From assembly GCF_001411555.2 (NCBI RefSeq), contig NC_049912.1:28559514-28623513 (forward strand): DNA of 64,000 nt. The letters are read 5' to 3'. Position 1 is the stretch's first letter. Each line of letters starts with the position of its first letter. The translations under genes were made by a program, and so were the position numbers. The notes beneath the pieces were generated by a model. That model saw only the letters and a list, made by a program, of their open reading frames with translations. It was not told the origin of the DNA and searched no databases. Positions 11,887-24,215 of the stretch are shown piece by piece. The DNA is from Juglans regia (Eukaryota > Streptophyta > Magnoliopsida > Fagales > Juglandaceae).

Positions 11887-14800
11887 TCAACCATGAAGGT
11901 AGGGTTCAAAGAGCTTCCCACAAGGATTTGGATCATACTGCATGATGTCGGCTGCACGTTCAAACTCCTCCCTCAGAACTTTTATGCTGTACTTGTCCAC
12001 CACTCGACCCAGGTCGTGAGATACCTGAAAGGGATCCTCTATGCATATCAGATGGCGATCATTCCCAACTCTTCGAGTCCAGTCCTTCCCTTGCTTGCTG
12101 AACATGTTAACAGTGAACGTTATTCGGTCAGTAACAGGAACAGTCCCGGCTAAAGTTTTACCTTCAATAAAATTAGACAAGTATTTTAACATGCCATTTC
12201 TAAATTCAGCCTCTGATCAACCATCTTTTATACAGATCTTCCCGTCGACAAAATAACTTTTACAGGTTAAACAAAACTGCTTTCAAAACCTGAAGCAAAG
12301 CACCTTGACTGATTTTGTAAACACTTTTTCAACTTTCCAATGTTCATGGCATTGCTTGCTAAAGTCAGCACTAGTATATACCATATAAAAGGACGGTAGC
12401 ATACATATGAACCACACCTTCAACATGTAAAACAGACCTCAAAGGGGGGGATTAAATTCAGGGGCAACGATAGGGCATGAGTTTTTGGGAAAAAATGGCG
12501 TGTTAATATATCTTCTTATTCTTGTAAGCACTGAAGCCACAATGAGATTGAAAAACAATTACGGCACACAGATTTATTAAAGTTCCCATATTCATTTTCA
12601 AAATGATAAAGTAGCAAATTTGTATGCATCAGAATTCTAATAAAGCTACCATAGTTTAAATCCAACCTGATTACGTTTCCGGTACGAATGGATATGACAG
12701 AATTTGCATAATCATGACGATATGCCCAATAATTGAAAAATGCCCACACCAACTGAGAAATAGTTTCATTGTTACAGGATCCAAAATCCCGTAGCTTTTC
12801 AATTTGATCAAAGAAAGCACATTCAACACCCTCTACAGTCACAGAGAAGGTAGTTTCCATTTCCTGAAAATGAATGAACCGGGAATATTTAGAGAATAGC
12901 CTCACTAAGTCCATGACAGAAGGTATTAAGAATATAGGAAGAGCTATCATGTCTAATACAATATAGTCTATGTACAGGCATTTAAGACCGTATAAGTTCA
13001 TATCTGAGCAACAAAAGCTGCTCCAAAACCAGTTGTCGAGTACGCTCTTTTGTCATATTAAAGACCTACAATATACATGTAATACAGAAGTGCAAATAAA
13101 AGATGCAAAACTATTGTACTGATGTGGCAACCAGCAGTTGCAAACAGACATGCACAGGAATGGTTCTGTATATTATCTGTGGCATAATAATAAAGCTTCC
13201 ATTTTACGTCTAAAGTATTTTTTGCACTTCTTCCAGTTTGGATGTAAAAGGCCAAACTATGATATCAATATAATTGATGTAAAACAACAGTTCACTATAC
13301 AGAAAAATAATTTATAATTCAATTTTCCCATGGCAATCCCAAACAGAAGCAACATCCCACCAACATAGAGATTTTTTTGATAAGTTAGAGATATGACTGA
13401 ACAGAACATAGCAGTTTTCAAGTTTCAGCCTTTTTCATGAATCACACGAATTGCACTTTCTACTTTGCTTCATCACACCATGGCAAATTTCTATGCTATC
13501 AGATATTCATTTTTTTTTATTTATTTATTGAAGTTGAATCCTCAACTGTGATCTCAAGTATTTTGACCCGGTAGCAGACACATAATAAGGGAAATGATCA
13601 AAATCCTCTAGATTTCTTAGAATAACCCCACAGTGGAGTTCCTAAAATCCAAAGTCATTTGTTAATTAAATGATTCAGGTTTTATCGTCTCAGCACAAAC
13701 TACATGAGATGCAATAATAATGAACATTTTTAAGGATTCTCAAAAGATATCAAATATTGAGATAGCAAAATCTAAACTATTTAAATGAGAACAATGGTCA
13801 GGACTTTAAGAATTCGACACTGAGTTATCCTAGAAAATTCAGAGGATGCTAAAGCATTCTAGGTAAAAACCAAACAAGGAGTTCATCAAATGATTGGGGA
13901 CAATTACAGGTACGCTCTCAATGGGAGTAAAAAAAGACTACATATAGAATGATCAAAGTCAACAAATCATCAATTTATGTTGTTATTTTGGTAATTGGTA
14001 GGCCATCATAATACATTGCTACAACATAATAGAAACATGTCGGCAAGTAAATGTGGGATGACATGTGCCTTGCATGCTTGCAACTGAATCAAATTATGAA
14101 TACAGACCTGTAGGCAGGGAAGGATAGCAGGTCTCCGCTGTTGTAAGAAATGTATGCACATTATGACATACCTGAAACAAAAGAAATAGTTTTTTTTTAA
14201 TAAGTAAGAAGAATTTATTAATCCACACAACTGGGCAATGCCCAAGTACACATGAAGTTATACAGGAGATGAACCTAATTACAAGCTAAGCGCTGTGAAA
14301 AACAGCATAAAAGTCATTAAAACTAGTCTCATTCAATACAATAGCCGAAGCCCAAAGTAACAATGTATGAAAGAAAAAGTCCCTAAACCCTCCCGACAAG
14401 CATTCCTATTATCAAAACATAAGACCATTTCTCTCATTCCAAGTACACCACATTAAACATAGAGGCACCATCTTCCAAACAGCCGTGATTTGACGATTGC
14501 CCCAAATTCCTCTCCAAAAGAAATAGTTGTAAACAATTTTTAATTAACGGAACATAAAGATCTCCAAAACTTGTCATCATAAGGATATTGACTGCGATTT
14601 TGAGGGGGGGGGGGGAAAGAGTTATCGTGTAGACCCCACCTAATAGGTAAGTTCTCATGCTTTTGTTCATACTCAAAAGGGTTAAGCATCCTACAATCAT
14701 TATTGATAAAGGTTGCTCAGTTTTAAGTGGTAAGTTTCAGAATATATGTGAATCTTAAGAGCTAACTTACGCATAGCTAGACAAGGTTCCTTGGTAAGTT

Positions 14801-17407
14801 TCATTGACTCCTCTTGACTTGGCCCAATGTTTCACAATAAAAGCCAACTGCCGTAATCTTGCATCTATGTGAGCGTAATCTCGAAGAAGCTTAGTATTTA
14901 CGACAGCCAAAACATTGTTAATACATATGTCACAGGAAAGCCCAGTCACTGGATCCATAAGCTTCACTATGGGGACCCTAGCACGTGTCAGCGCCTGTGA
15001 ACAAATCGTGAATCAAGGACCCATAAAGAAATTTACTTTAAAATCAAAACAAATGAGTTAATGATGTATTATGCATGAACAAATGAATTTTCTTTCACAA
15101 CCGCCCTGTGCACGGTTTTTTTTTTACAAGTGCTTGAGGAAAGTATATAAGCGACAATCTTATAATATTCTTTTCATGAATAGAATTTTGTACTTGCGAA
15201 CCTCATCAGAGGTATCATCCAAGTTAGATTTTCTCAGGAAAAGCCTTCAAACTTAGATGGAAAGAGCCGCAAAGAAGAAGAAGAATCTTTTACGGAAAAT
15301 GGCATAGAATAGTTAATAAACTTATCACAAATTAATTTTAAGGGCCAGTAATCTGAAATCAGAAAAGGGGAGCATAAATCTTATTCAGGACATGCAACGG
15401 CACATACCTGTTAACATCTCAATTAAGTAAAACTTAAAGTACCAACCCTATGAGAATCAGAATGATGATATACCTGCACATTCTGTAGATTATCTGACTG
15501 GAAAATATCCGCCAGCCTTAGTAAGATCTCAGACTTGTTAACATCCATGTCTTCAATTGCAAGGCAAACATCAATATCACTTTTAGAAACTCCAAACGAG
15601 TTTGCGCATGATCCATAAAGATAAAGCCGAGCTTTGGGCCATTCCGTGCAAACTAGTCTCTCCAATAATGTCAACAACTGCTTCTGCTTTGCCTTCTCTT
15701 CCTCTGCAGGTATTAGGGACTCATAAATTGCAAGAAAAGGCGCATTTAATCTACCCAAGTCACTTCGACATTGCATCTGTCTTTTTATCATTCTCATCCT
15801 TTGGCTAAGTAGCCGTTTTCCTCTGCTATCTGACCTGGCATCCTGATAAATAGCAAAAGGAAAACGTGAATCCCACATTTAAACCGCTTGTTTCTTTTAA
15901 TTACCTTTCCCCTCCCAATTAATTCTCCAACACTAAGAACTCCAACATCTTTTTATTTATTAGAGATATGACAATTACGCAATGATTTACATATTCTCAC
16001 AAACAGTTGCTAACTAGAATGCGGAAGTTTATAGAAGTTACAATTCAAAACATAGTGTTTACACATCATGTTTATGGCATTTATCTACATTCAATATAAA
16101 TTCCAAAAACTTAAGCCCATTTAAGAGCCATCATTTAAGGATAGAAGGAAATAGAACCCAAAAAAAAGGTCAACCTTCTCGCGAGAACTGCGATGTTGAC
16201 TTGCGCTATTCTTGCCATCAGACTCATCCTCAAGCAACAACGAATCGACAAGCTGTTCCCCAAAATCATCTAGTTCATGACTTCCCTCCTTCAACCTGTC
16301 TCGACCCCGGTACTTATTGCCGTTCTCAAATTCATCAATTTCATTATGCAATTTCGATACGGACTCTTCAGTAACTGAAGCCGATAGTGAATGGAGATTA
16401 CTTCCCGTTGACGGCCCAGGACGATCAAGCTGTCTACTGAGGCCCAATGCGCCTGACTTTTCACAGCGAGTCTTACCATCTTCGATTGACAATCTCCTTA
16501 TCATCTCATCCTCCCCTTCCCAGGAAGAGCTGCTATTACCAAATTCAAAATGATTAGCCCTTTCCTTATCCACGTTGTTCTCAAATCCTCTCCTTACATT
16601 CCGAGAATCCCAATTTCCTTTTCCCCTAGGCTCGCTCGGAAACCCCGGTGGTGGCGTGGGCTTAAAGTTCCCGTTGTGGTACTGCTTCCCCAATTCGACC
16701 CCTCGTCGCTCTTGTTCTTGAGAATCATAATTCCCACGCCTAAAAGCATCTGAATTTGGATCTGTCTTAGAATTCACCCGCGGCTGGAACGGCCAATTGA
16801 TATCCAACCCATTATAGCTCTTGCTCCCAGGACCTGCTTCCCGCTCCTTCGAAGGGGTGAAATGTATATTGTCCAAAGAACTCCCAGAATTCCCACTTAA
16901 TAAACCCTCAGAGCAATGAATTTCGCTGGGAAAAGAGCCGAACTTCAGCTTGTGCTCTTGATGTTTCTGCTGCACAATAAAATTCTCGATTCCACTATTA
17001 CCTCTAGTGTCAATCCCCGGAAGCCCTGATCTTCTCAAGTCGTCACCGAAGAGAGTACTATTTTCTGATATCTGATTTCCGGGAAATTGATTCCGAGGAG
17101 GGGGGATGGGGTTTTGCGGAAACCCAAGGAAGTTTGATGGAAAGCCCGGGGGAGCAGGGAGAGAGTGGGGCCAAGGAGGAAGAACGTAAGGAAGATCGAG
17201 GCCGCTGGGCGGCCATAGAGGTGGAGCTAGGGGGAGATTTGGGCCCACGGCTGCGACGGCAGGATCAACGGCCAGGGATTGCAGCTGCTGTTGTGGATGA
17301 GTCTGGGGTTGTTGGTGGCGATGGTGCTGCTTTTGTAGGAGAGAGAGTAAGAAATCACCGCCGTTAGACGCTGGAGGAGGCGTCTGTTCACCTACGCCGC
17401 CGGTCAT
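11887..17407 (-). CDS. URT1: UTP:RNA uridylyltransferase 1
   Basis: URT1 adds uridines to deadenylated mRNAs in the cytoplasm and P-bodies, limiting over-trimming and linking to decapping. Six exons on the minus strand: 17407-16175, 15842-15474, 14994-14771, 14171-14108, 12863-12667 and 12097-11887. All phases agree and give 765 aa, about the length of Arabidopsis URT1. Residues 1-~410 are a low-complexity Pro/Gln/Ser-rich disordered region carrying PPGFP at 86-90 and 253-257; conserved motifs there are reported to recruit DCP5. The nucleotidyltransferase core has YGSCANSFG then SDIDV (Asp ~500 and ~502), with a third acidic residue in SCDICINN. The PAP-associated domain ends near [12 protein letters not shown]. 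For exon 5 the donor at 12666 was preferred over one at 12674 because it yields GNVISK joined to QGKDWTRR, as in the family. Intron 3 carries a LINE insertion. Confidence 0.95.
14191..14514 (-). mobile_element. 5'-truncated LINE inside URT1 intron 3
   Basis: On the minus strand the element encodes the end of a non-LTR reverse transcriptase ORF: the zf-RVT tail reads [16 protein letters not shown] then NERN. It ends in a short A tail (T run at 14191-14198). A perfect 13-bp target duplication, CAAAAGAAATAGT, flanks it at 14178-14190 and 14515-14527. It is the same broad family as the LINE at the right edge of the window, whose tail also begins with a T run followed by ATAAGTAA. A homopolymer G run (about 14604-14616) lies just outside it. 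Confidence 0.88.
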
Positions 17408-18289
17408 TGCGAGTAGACTTTGGGCGAGGCTCTATGCTCTACTTAACTCGCAAGTTTCAGCAACTCTCTTTCGTCTTGTACCAAACTCCTACTGCCTTAT
17501 CGTGGCCGTTTACAGCCGTCCAATTTACATCATACGGTAACACAGACGCTTCTCTGGTACGTTTTAAATTTGAAAATTATGAGTTTAATCTTAAAAATTT
17601 AATAAATTTATATTTAAAATTATCACATTAGATTTATCAAATATTTAAATCTAAAATTTTAAGTTACAATACATTTCAATTTATCTTTAAATTTAAAGAT
17701 TTACTATTTACACTTTATAACTATTATTTTATTTACTTAAATTATTATTTTTTAATTTTTAGTCACAATATATTTAAGTTGAAAAATAATAATTTAAGTG
17801 TCAAATTAAATTATTAATTAAAATATAGTTAATGTAATTATAAAATATGAAAAAAATAAATTAAAAATATTATTATTAAAAAAATAATATTATATTATCA
17901 TTTTGATGAATCTAATGGTTAATCCAATGTGGAGTTATGGATAATAAGATTTTAAATTTATGAAAAATATGTAATTTTCATCAAATTTTAAACATGAAAA
18001 CGATGAATCCAATACTAATGCTCTATATTTGCATACGATCTGCTCTGAATTATTTCTTCTATTTTTTCTTTTCAAGTTTTCTTCTTCATCTCTTGCTGCT
18101 TTTACCCAGTTTTAATGCTATTAATTACTTCTGGATTTGTTTTCCGGATTTTGCTTCTTGGGGGCTTCTTTCTTCAGCTTGAATATATATCATTGCTCCA
18201 TGCGATTTCCTGATCACTCTATGTTCATGTTTCCTGGATGTTTGGTCTCATATCTCTTTGGATGACCTTTTTTTTGTTCAAATATTGTA
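17408..18289. other. URT1 upstream region and decayed AT-rich repeat
   Basis: Bases 17408 to ~17530 are the likely URT1 promoter and leader. From ~17540 to ~17960 the AT-rich sequence, ending in AATCTAATGGTTAATCCAATG, resembles a decayed relative of the GAGCATT-type TIR elements at 22.4 kb, without readable ends. The remainder shows no gene. Confidence 0.4.
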
Positions 18290-18407
18290 GAAATATTTCT
18301 TGTATCAGTCGGAAGCCGCAGCACACTAGTGCATTGAGTTTAAAAAAATAAAAATAAAAAATCACGTGAGGTGTGTTGCGACTTCCGACTGATGCACAGA
18401 ACTGCTC
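18290..18407. mobile_element. 118-bp MULE-like foldback MITE
   Basis: The arms around ATCAGTCGGAAG (18304-18315 and, inverted, 18383-18394) extend to ~36 bp with few mismatches, separated by an AT-rich loop. A perfect 9-bp direct repeat AATATTGTA flanks it (18281-18289 and 18408-18416), as expected for Mutator-like insertions. A related foldback lies near 45.54-45.64 kb. A transcript would form a hairpin of pre-miRNA size. Confidence 0.75.
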
Positions 18408-18416
18408 AATATTGTA

Positions 18417-19494
18417 AGCCTTGGGCAACTTCCGTGGCTATATCCATCCTTTTATCCCAGCTGATGGGTTTGTGTGTTCTGTTGGTAGCAACAAAAAATA
18501 GATAATTCATTTTTATGCTTAATTTACAAATGTAATTGGCAATGGGCTGTACAAATTTATTTCGTTGGTTCAGATAAGGGACTGGTTAAATACTAAGGGT
18601 AGGTTTCCCCCTTTAGAGGAAATACAATGAGCAAGACTTTCAGTCACTGCAATATATCAAATCCAAAGAGATATAGAAAGTTTAAGCATTTTCTTTTTTA
18701 TCTTTTGTCAAAGAAAACCTTCATGAACTAGCCAAAATAAATTATATCCTAAGTGGCGCAATGTTCACAATAGAAATTTCTAGTTGATACTATATTTGGC
18801 TCTCAAGAAAACTCTTGAAAAAAAATGAAAATTAGTTCCAAGTTACAACAAGTACACTTAAGATTTATGGCTTCGAGAAACTCAAATAAAAAAGTTAGCT
18901 GGACTTCGATGCAAAATATACATGGTATCAAAACTCTCGTCAATGAACACCTAGACCAACAGGGAAAAAAAATAAAATCTAAAACAAGGAAAAAAAACAG
19001 ATAGCAAATCTTTTCACGAATCAAATGAGTCGTTTTGAAAATAAAAAAGAATTCGAATATTTAAAAAATGGGTCAGAGAAATATTTTTATCGAGTGGAGG
19101 AGGAAGGGAATGCTGATCTTGAGGGGAGAGGAAGAATCTGATAAATGACCCAACATTCAAAAATGTATTGTTTCTTCTAATTTTAAAAAATGATGTCTTC
19201 GCATTTTGCAACCCTAGTTGGCGTGCACCGGGCCTTCCTCCTTCACACCTGCAAATAGACTTTTTGTTTAAATTTTTAATTGAGTAATGCTGCAGTCGTG
19301 GAGTGCGTATTGCATAAGTGTTGCATGGTTGTTTTAAATTGTTTTGAAAAAAACAAAATATAGGGTGTATTAATAAAAAATTATTAAAATAAATTATTAT
19401 TATTTTATGTAAATTTCATATTTATTTATTTATTTATTAAAAAATGTGATGTATTATTAAAAAATCAAAAAATATGCAGCACTTACACATTTTA
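18417..19494. other. Intergenic, no gene seen
   Basis: AT-rich sequence with A/T runs. I see no coding frame, RNA gene or clear element boundary. Confidence 0.5.
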
Positions 19495-19502
19495 CGATTG
19501 CA

Positions 19503-20452
19503 TAGAGGTGTGCAACCGATTCCAAATTCAGATATCCAGCCATAACCGGATCCGGATCCGGATCCGGATTCTTAAAATCGGGTAGTTATCCAGATAATCG
19601 GATTCAATCTATAATCGGGTATCTAGATTTTTTTTCCTTTTTTGACTATAAATCCAGATATCCGGATTGTAACCGGATTTGATTCAAATTATAACTAGAT
19701 TTAATCCAAATTTATTAGTACTCTTTTTTAAAAGAAAAAACTATTTAAAACTTTAAAAAATATTTTTATAGCACTTTTTTAAAAAAAATTATGATATCAT
19801 GTTCAAATTGCCTAGATTTTTTAATAAAATAATTGAAACACTTTTAAAAAGTTTTTTTAAATAAAATAAATAATATTATTGTTACATCACAAATTCACAA
19901 TGCAAAATATTAAATTAAAAATAATAATAATAATAATACATTATAAATAATTAAACTAATATAATCTACTGCTCTCCACATCTTAAATCTGGAATTGAGG
20001 AGGATGTCATTGGATAGCTAGGAATCTGGAAGCAGTGAATATGGAGCCACAAGCGAATATGGGCTCAACCCATCTTCCACGAGCAGTAGTCATGATAACT
20101 CTCAAGAGTTGGGCAGGAAAGCAGCCGTAAGTAAGGTCCATAAGCAAATTAACTTAGTACTACCTCACCAAAATATGGCTCAAATGGGTAAGAAAAACAA
20201 AACGACGAAATCAAATGGGTAAGAGAAGTTGAGAGGATTTGCCGATTCTAGACTTGAGAGAGAAGTGAGATGATTCGGAAGAGTATAAGCTAGGAGAGAT
20301 GAAATAGAATGAGTCAGGATTAAAAAAAAAAAAAAAACCGATTACAGATAACTGGGTTACAAAACCAGATATGGATGATAACCGCCCAGATGCATCCGGA
20401 TTTCGGGTTTCAGACTAGACCAAATAAAATCCAGCTTGATTCCACACTCCTA
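19503..20452 (+). mobile_element. Non-autonomous hAT element with transposase 5' remnant
   Basis: The ends TAGAGGTGTGCAACC and, inverted, TAGGAGTGTGGAATC form short hAT-type TIRs. An 8-bp flank, CGATTGCA (19495-19502) and CGATTATA (20453-20460), agrees at 6 of 8 positions. Both subterminal regions carry many CCGGAT/ATCCGG copies, including three tandem GGATCC-type units near 19547-19566. At 20004-20126 a Ser-rich frame starting MSLDS contains one stop codon and ends at a GTAAGT donor. This resembles the first exon of plant hAT transposases upstream of the BED finger. The rest of the transposase is missing. Confidence 0.65.
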
Positions 20453-20460
20453 CGATTATA

Positions 20461-22411
20461 AATATGATTTCTCTTATAGTATATTCCACTTTTATTCACA
20501 TCTAGTCTGGGCATCTTGATATTTTGTTAAAGGAAATAGAATTCTTTTCATTTTATTTGAAACCAATAATATCTATTTAATATAAAATATTTAAGAGTAA
20601 TAAGATGCATATAATATATTTTATAATGAAAAATTCTATATACCACGTTATTATTTTCTTATCATCTAATAAATGTGCAACATCTAATTTAGTGGAATGA
20701 AAATAAGATAGAGTTAAAAATGGATTATAGAGTTAAAAATGGATTACTAACCTCGAGTGGGGACAGATAAAATTTGGCTATCTACAAACTTAGTAATGAT
20801 AAGCGTACAATTTTGTTTTAAAATAAGTAATTTATATAAGATAATGTTACTCTTATAAATTATTTTATAAAAATATATTATAATTATAAAAAAAAATTAT
20901 AATCATTACTCTTAAAAAAATATAGTTATTCAAAAGCTGCTATTATTATATTTATAATATTTTTTAGTAGTTTTCAGTCAAAAACAGCCGCTTGCCATTT
21001 TCTTGATTAGCTGTCCCCAGACAGCTTCCTATTTTCTTTGTGTGTGAGCTTAATTTCGGGATTTTTCCGGTCTAGGCAACAAGCTTAAGCTGGCACGTGT
21101 TAAATACTTGTGCGTGCGTACGAGCTCTATGTCACATGTTCAATTTTTTCTGATATGAAATTGCGATTTATGACTCATTTACTTTTATAAAAAAATTTAT
21201 TTTATTTTATTTTTATCTAATCATTATAATTTTTTTAAAATTTTTATAAAAAAATTAAATAAAAAAATAAAAATTTTTAAAATTTAAAATTAAAAAAATA
21301 TTTTATTTTATTTTATCTTACCTTACTTACGAAAACAATCTACACCTTAAATAATGAATTATTGTGCTGGTCTCTCCTGATTTTAAATTCTGTAGCGAGT
21401 CTGTCGAGATGGTTCTTGTCATTAAAATATAGAAAAATGCTAGAAGGCACGACGGCCATTAGACACGAAACACACACCCTCCATGTCATCAATAATAAAA
21501 TGTCCATTTTACCCTTACTTAATTGAATAATTTGCTTTCGTTTTGCGCCACCAGAGACTACTTGATTTCTGTGCATTTCATTCTTTCTCCATGGCTGAAC
21601 GCAGCGTGATACCATGCGCGAGAAGGAGCTGAAACTAGCTTGACAGAAACCATTCTGAAACCCATACAATTGGACTATGTAGAAGATGCTCCACAAATGA
21701 CAAGATATGTGAAATAAATTATTGTGAAACAATTCCAGTTCAACACAAAACGATATCCTTCTAGAATCTCCCCAAGTTTCCCACTTATGCTAGTTAACTG
21801 TTTTTTTTTTTTTTAAAGAGTATGGAAGCATGGTGCCTTTTCAACTCATGCGAGACCTAACTCCTATCAATTACAAGTTACAGCCAACATTGAACACGTG
21901 ATAACAAATTATTTTAATTTTACAGAGACAGCAATGGCAATTGTTAGACACCCTACTTTGTAAATGCCAGTATCAGGATATGTTCCCTTTCCGTTTTAAT
22001 TGTTTTCAGGCTTTAAGTAGTTTTTTGATTTCATAAGCACGCGGATGGTTTTAGAATTCTTATTGAATTTCTAATTTTTCAGAAGTTATCTTTCGCATTT
22101 GTGAAGTGTTTCCTATAGTTTATTGAATTGTGTCCATCAAGCATTTTTGGATTTGAATTGGTTTTGTTAATTTAAGAGAGAGAGAGAGGAAAGGAGAGAG
22201 CTAATTACCTTCCCTGGGCTTCTTAGTACAACAGAAGGAGGGCAGTGCGAATGAGTGATGCGCGATTTCTTAAGGCAGTGAGTTTCTCAAGAAAAGAAAG
22301 TGATTCGTCAGGGAGGAGGGTAGCGAAAATGCAGAGAGCTGTGTTTTACAGTTTTAATTATTTTTTGAACCCCACTTATCCACGTGGACATTTCATGCAT
22401 TTCGAGAGCTA
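20461..22411. other. Intergenic, no gene seen
   Basis: AT-rich sequence. About 21170-21325 resembles the internal part of the CTCATCTCATC/CAACTTTT MITE family seen at 48.0 kb. A short (GA)n lies at ~22174-22188. The open frame at 21340-21732 (-) has no recognisable domain and was not called. Confidence 0.45.
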
Positions 22412-22414
22412 TAA

Positions 22415-23042
22415 GAGCATTTTTATTGGATTAGTTATTGAACTATAAAATGTATCATATTAAAATAACTACAGTAACTTCTAATGTTATTTCTAAATTT
22501 AAAAGACACTGTTTATTCATCAAATCCATTTTACATAATTTGTTTCTCTTTCTCGAAGTCTCCATCAATGTCTTTCTAGTTTCTATTTTTAATCCATAAT
22601 GTAATTAGAATATGATTACTAATTAATATATAATATTATGAATAGTAAAATATGATAAAATAAAATAATTTCATAATTAAAAAAATAAAAATATTTTTGA
22701 AATTGATATATTAATTTAATAAGAATATGATTATTAATTAATATATAATAGGTATAATAGTAAAATATGATAAAATAACATAAATTAATAATTAAAAAAA
22801 TTAAATATTTTTGAAATTATTAGTTATTCATTACTATATAATAAATAAATGTATAATCTAATGTGGAGATTTGATATGAATAATTAAAACTAAATTCATC
22901 TTATATTATTTTATTATTATATAATGAAAAAATAACTATTACAATGTGAAAATTTATGTGAATAGAATAGCTAAAAGTCAAATTTCTCTTATATTGATAA
23001 AAAAAATGTCTTTTAACTTTAGCTAATCCAATGAGAGTGCTC
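22415..23042 (+). mobile_element. TIR element 1 (Tourist/PIF-like), first arm of an inverted pair
   Basis: Left end GAGCATTTTTATTGGATTAG and the inverted right end GAGCACTCTCATTGGATTAG match closely. TAA occurs on both sides (22412-22414 and 23043-23045). The 628-bp body is AT-rich and has no ORF. Internally it shares ACTACAGTAACTT-like and CTGTTTATTCATCAAAT-like tracts with other copies in the window. Confidence 0.8.
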
Positions 23043-23045
23043 TAA

Positions 23046-23618
23046 TTGGATTAGCTAAAGTTAAAGTATATTTTTTATGAATACAAGATGAATTTAACAT
23101 TTAACTATTACATTTACATAAGTTTTTACATTAGAATAATCATCTTTTCATTATATGACAATAAAATAATATAAGATTATTTAACTTTGACTATTCACAT
23201 CAAATCTCCATATTGGACTATCCATTTATTCATTATATAGTAATGAGTAATTAATAATTTTGAAAAATTTTTAATTTTTTTAATTATGAATTTATTTTAT
23301 TTTATCATATTTTACTATTCATAATATTATATATTAATTAATAATTGTATTCTAATTATATTTTTTCAACTGTCATTTAAAATAGAGAGAGAAATAATTG
23401 ATATTAAAGGGATAGAGAAATAATTAATATAAAATGTATTTGATGAATGAATAGTTCCTTTCAAATTTGAAAATAATTTTAGAAGTTACTGTAGCTAAAT
23501 TCTAAATAGCTAAATTCTAAATATTTAGAATTTAGCTATTTCAATGTGATCACATTTTATGGTTTAATAGTCAAATCTTCAATGGATTTAACTTTTAGCT
23601 AATCCAATAAAAGTACTC
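23046..23618 (-). mobile_element. TIR element 2, inverted copy abutting element 1
   Basis: The sequence runs as the reverse complement of element 1: TTGGATTAGCTAAAGTTAAA at its left, TAGTAATGAGTAAT and GAAGTTACTGTAGCTA inside, and AGCTAATCCAATAAAAGTAC at its right. TAA follows at 23619-23621. About 11 bases of its left TIR are missing where it meets element 1. Together the two form an imperfect inverted repeat of ~1.2 kb. Confidence 0.78.
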
Positions 23619-23621
23619 TAA

Positions 23622-24215
23622 GGGGCTTCTTTGTAGCATTGTTCTAATATATATATATATATATTTGACAGAATTCCTGATAAAATATTTCGTTTTTAAC
23701 TGCCATCTAAAAGAAATAAAAAAATTCTAAACGAAAGAGAAAGGCTTTGAATCTCGAATTTGAGATTTAAAAAATATTTCGAATGAGATTTTTTTTAATA
23801 AAATTTTTTATTTTTTTAAAAAATATTTATAATAATTAAAATAATATATATAAAAAAATTACACTATTTAAGATATTTTTTAAATCTCGAATTTGGAACC
23901 GTAGCAGTAATCTAAATGAAATCCCCCCACCTTTGGCAACGGAATAGGAGCCCCCGTTGACATTTTCAGGCGTCAGAAGCACCACATTTTCATGGGTCCG
24001 AGGCTTTTCTTGGAGCTCATTTTCCGCGGTACACGGAAGGTTTGTTCGTGAAGAATGAAGACCATTTTTCGCGTCCAATGAGAGTAAAGACATGATCTCC
24101 AACTTATACGTACGCTAGCTTTCGTCTCGTGGCTTCACGATGAGAATTACGTGAAAGAGAGAACCTGAGGTCCTGAACCATTACATGATTAAAAACTGAT
24201 AATACCGGAACAGTT
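23622..24215 (+). promoter_or_regulatory. Upstream region of the carboxylesterase gene
   Basis: (TA)n at ~23651-23665 and AT-rich DNA to 23900 are followed by a more GC-balanced stretch that should hold the promoter and leader. No element can be assigned firmly. Confidence 0.4.

Noticed and set aside
16317..17367. Plus-strand ORFs opposite URT1 exon 1
   Set aside because: Antisense shadows of a GC-rich, Pro/Ser-rich coding exon.
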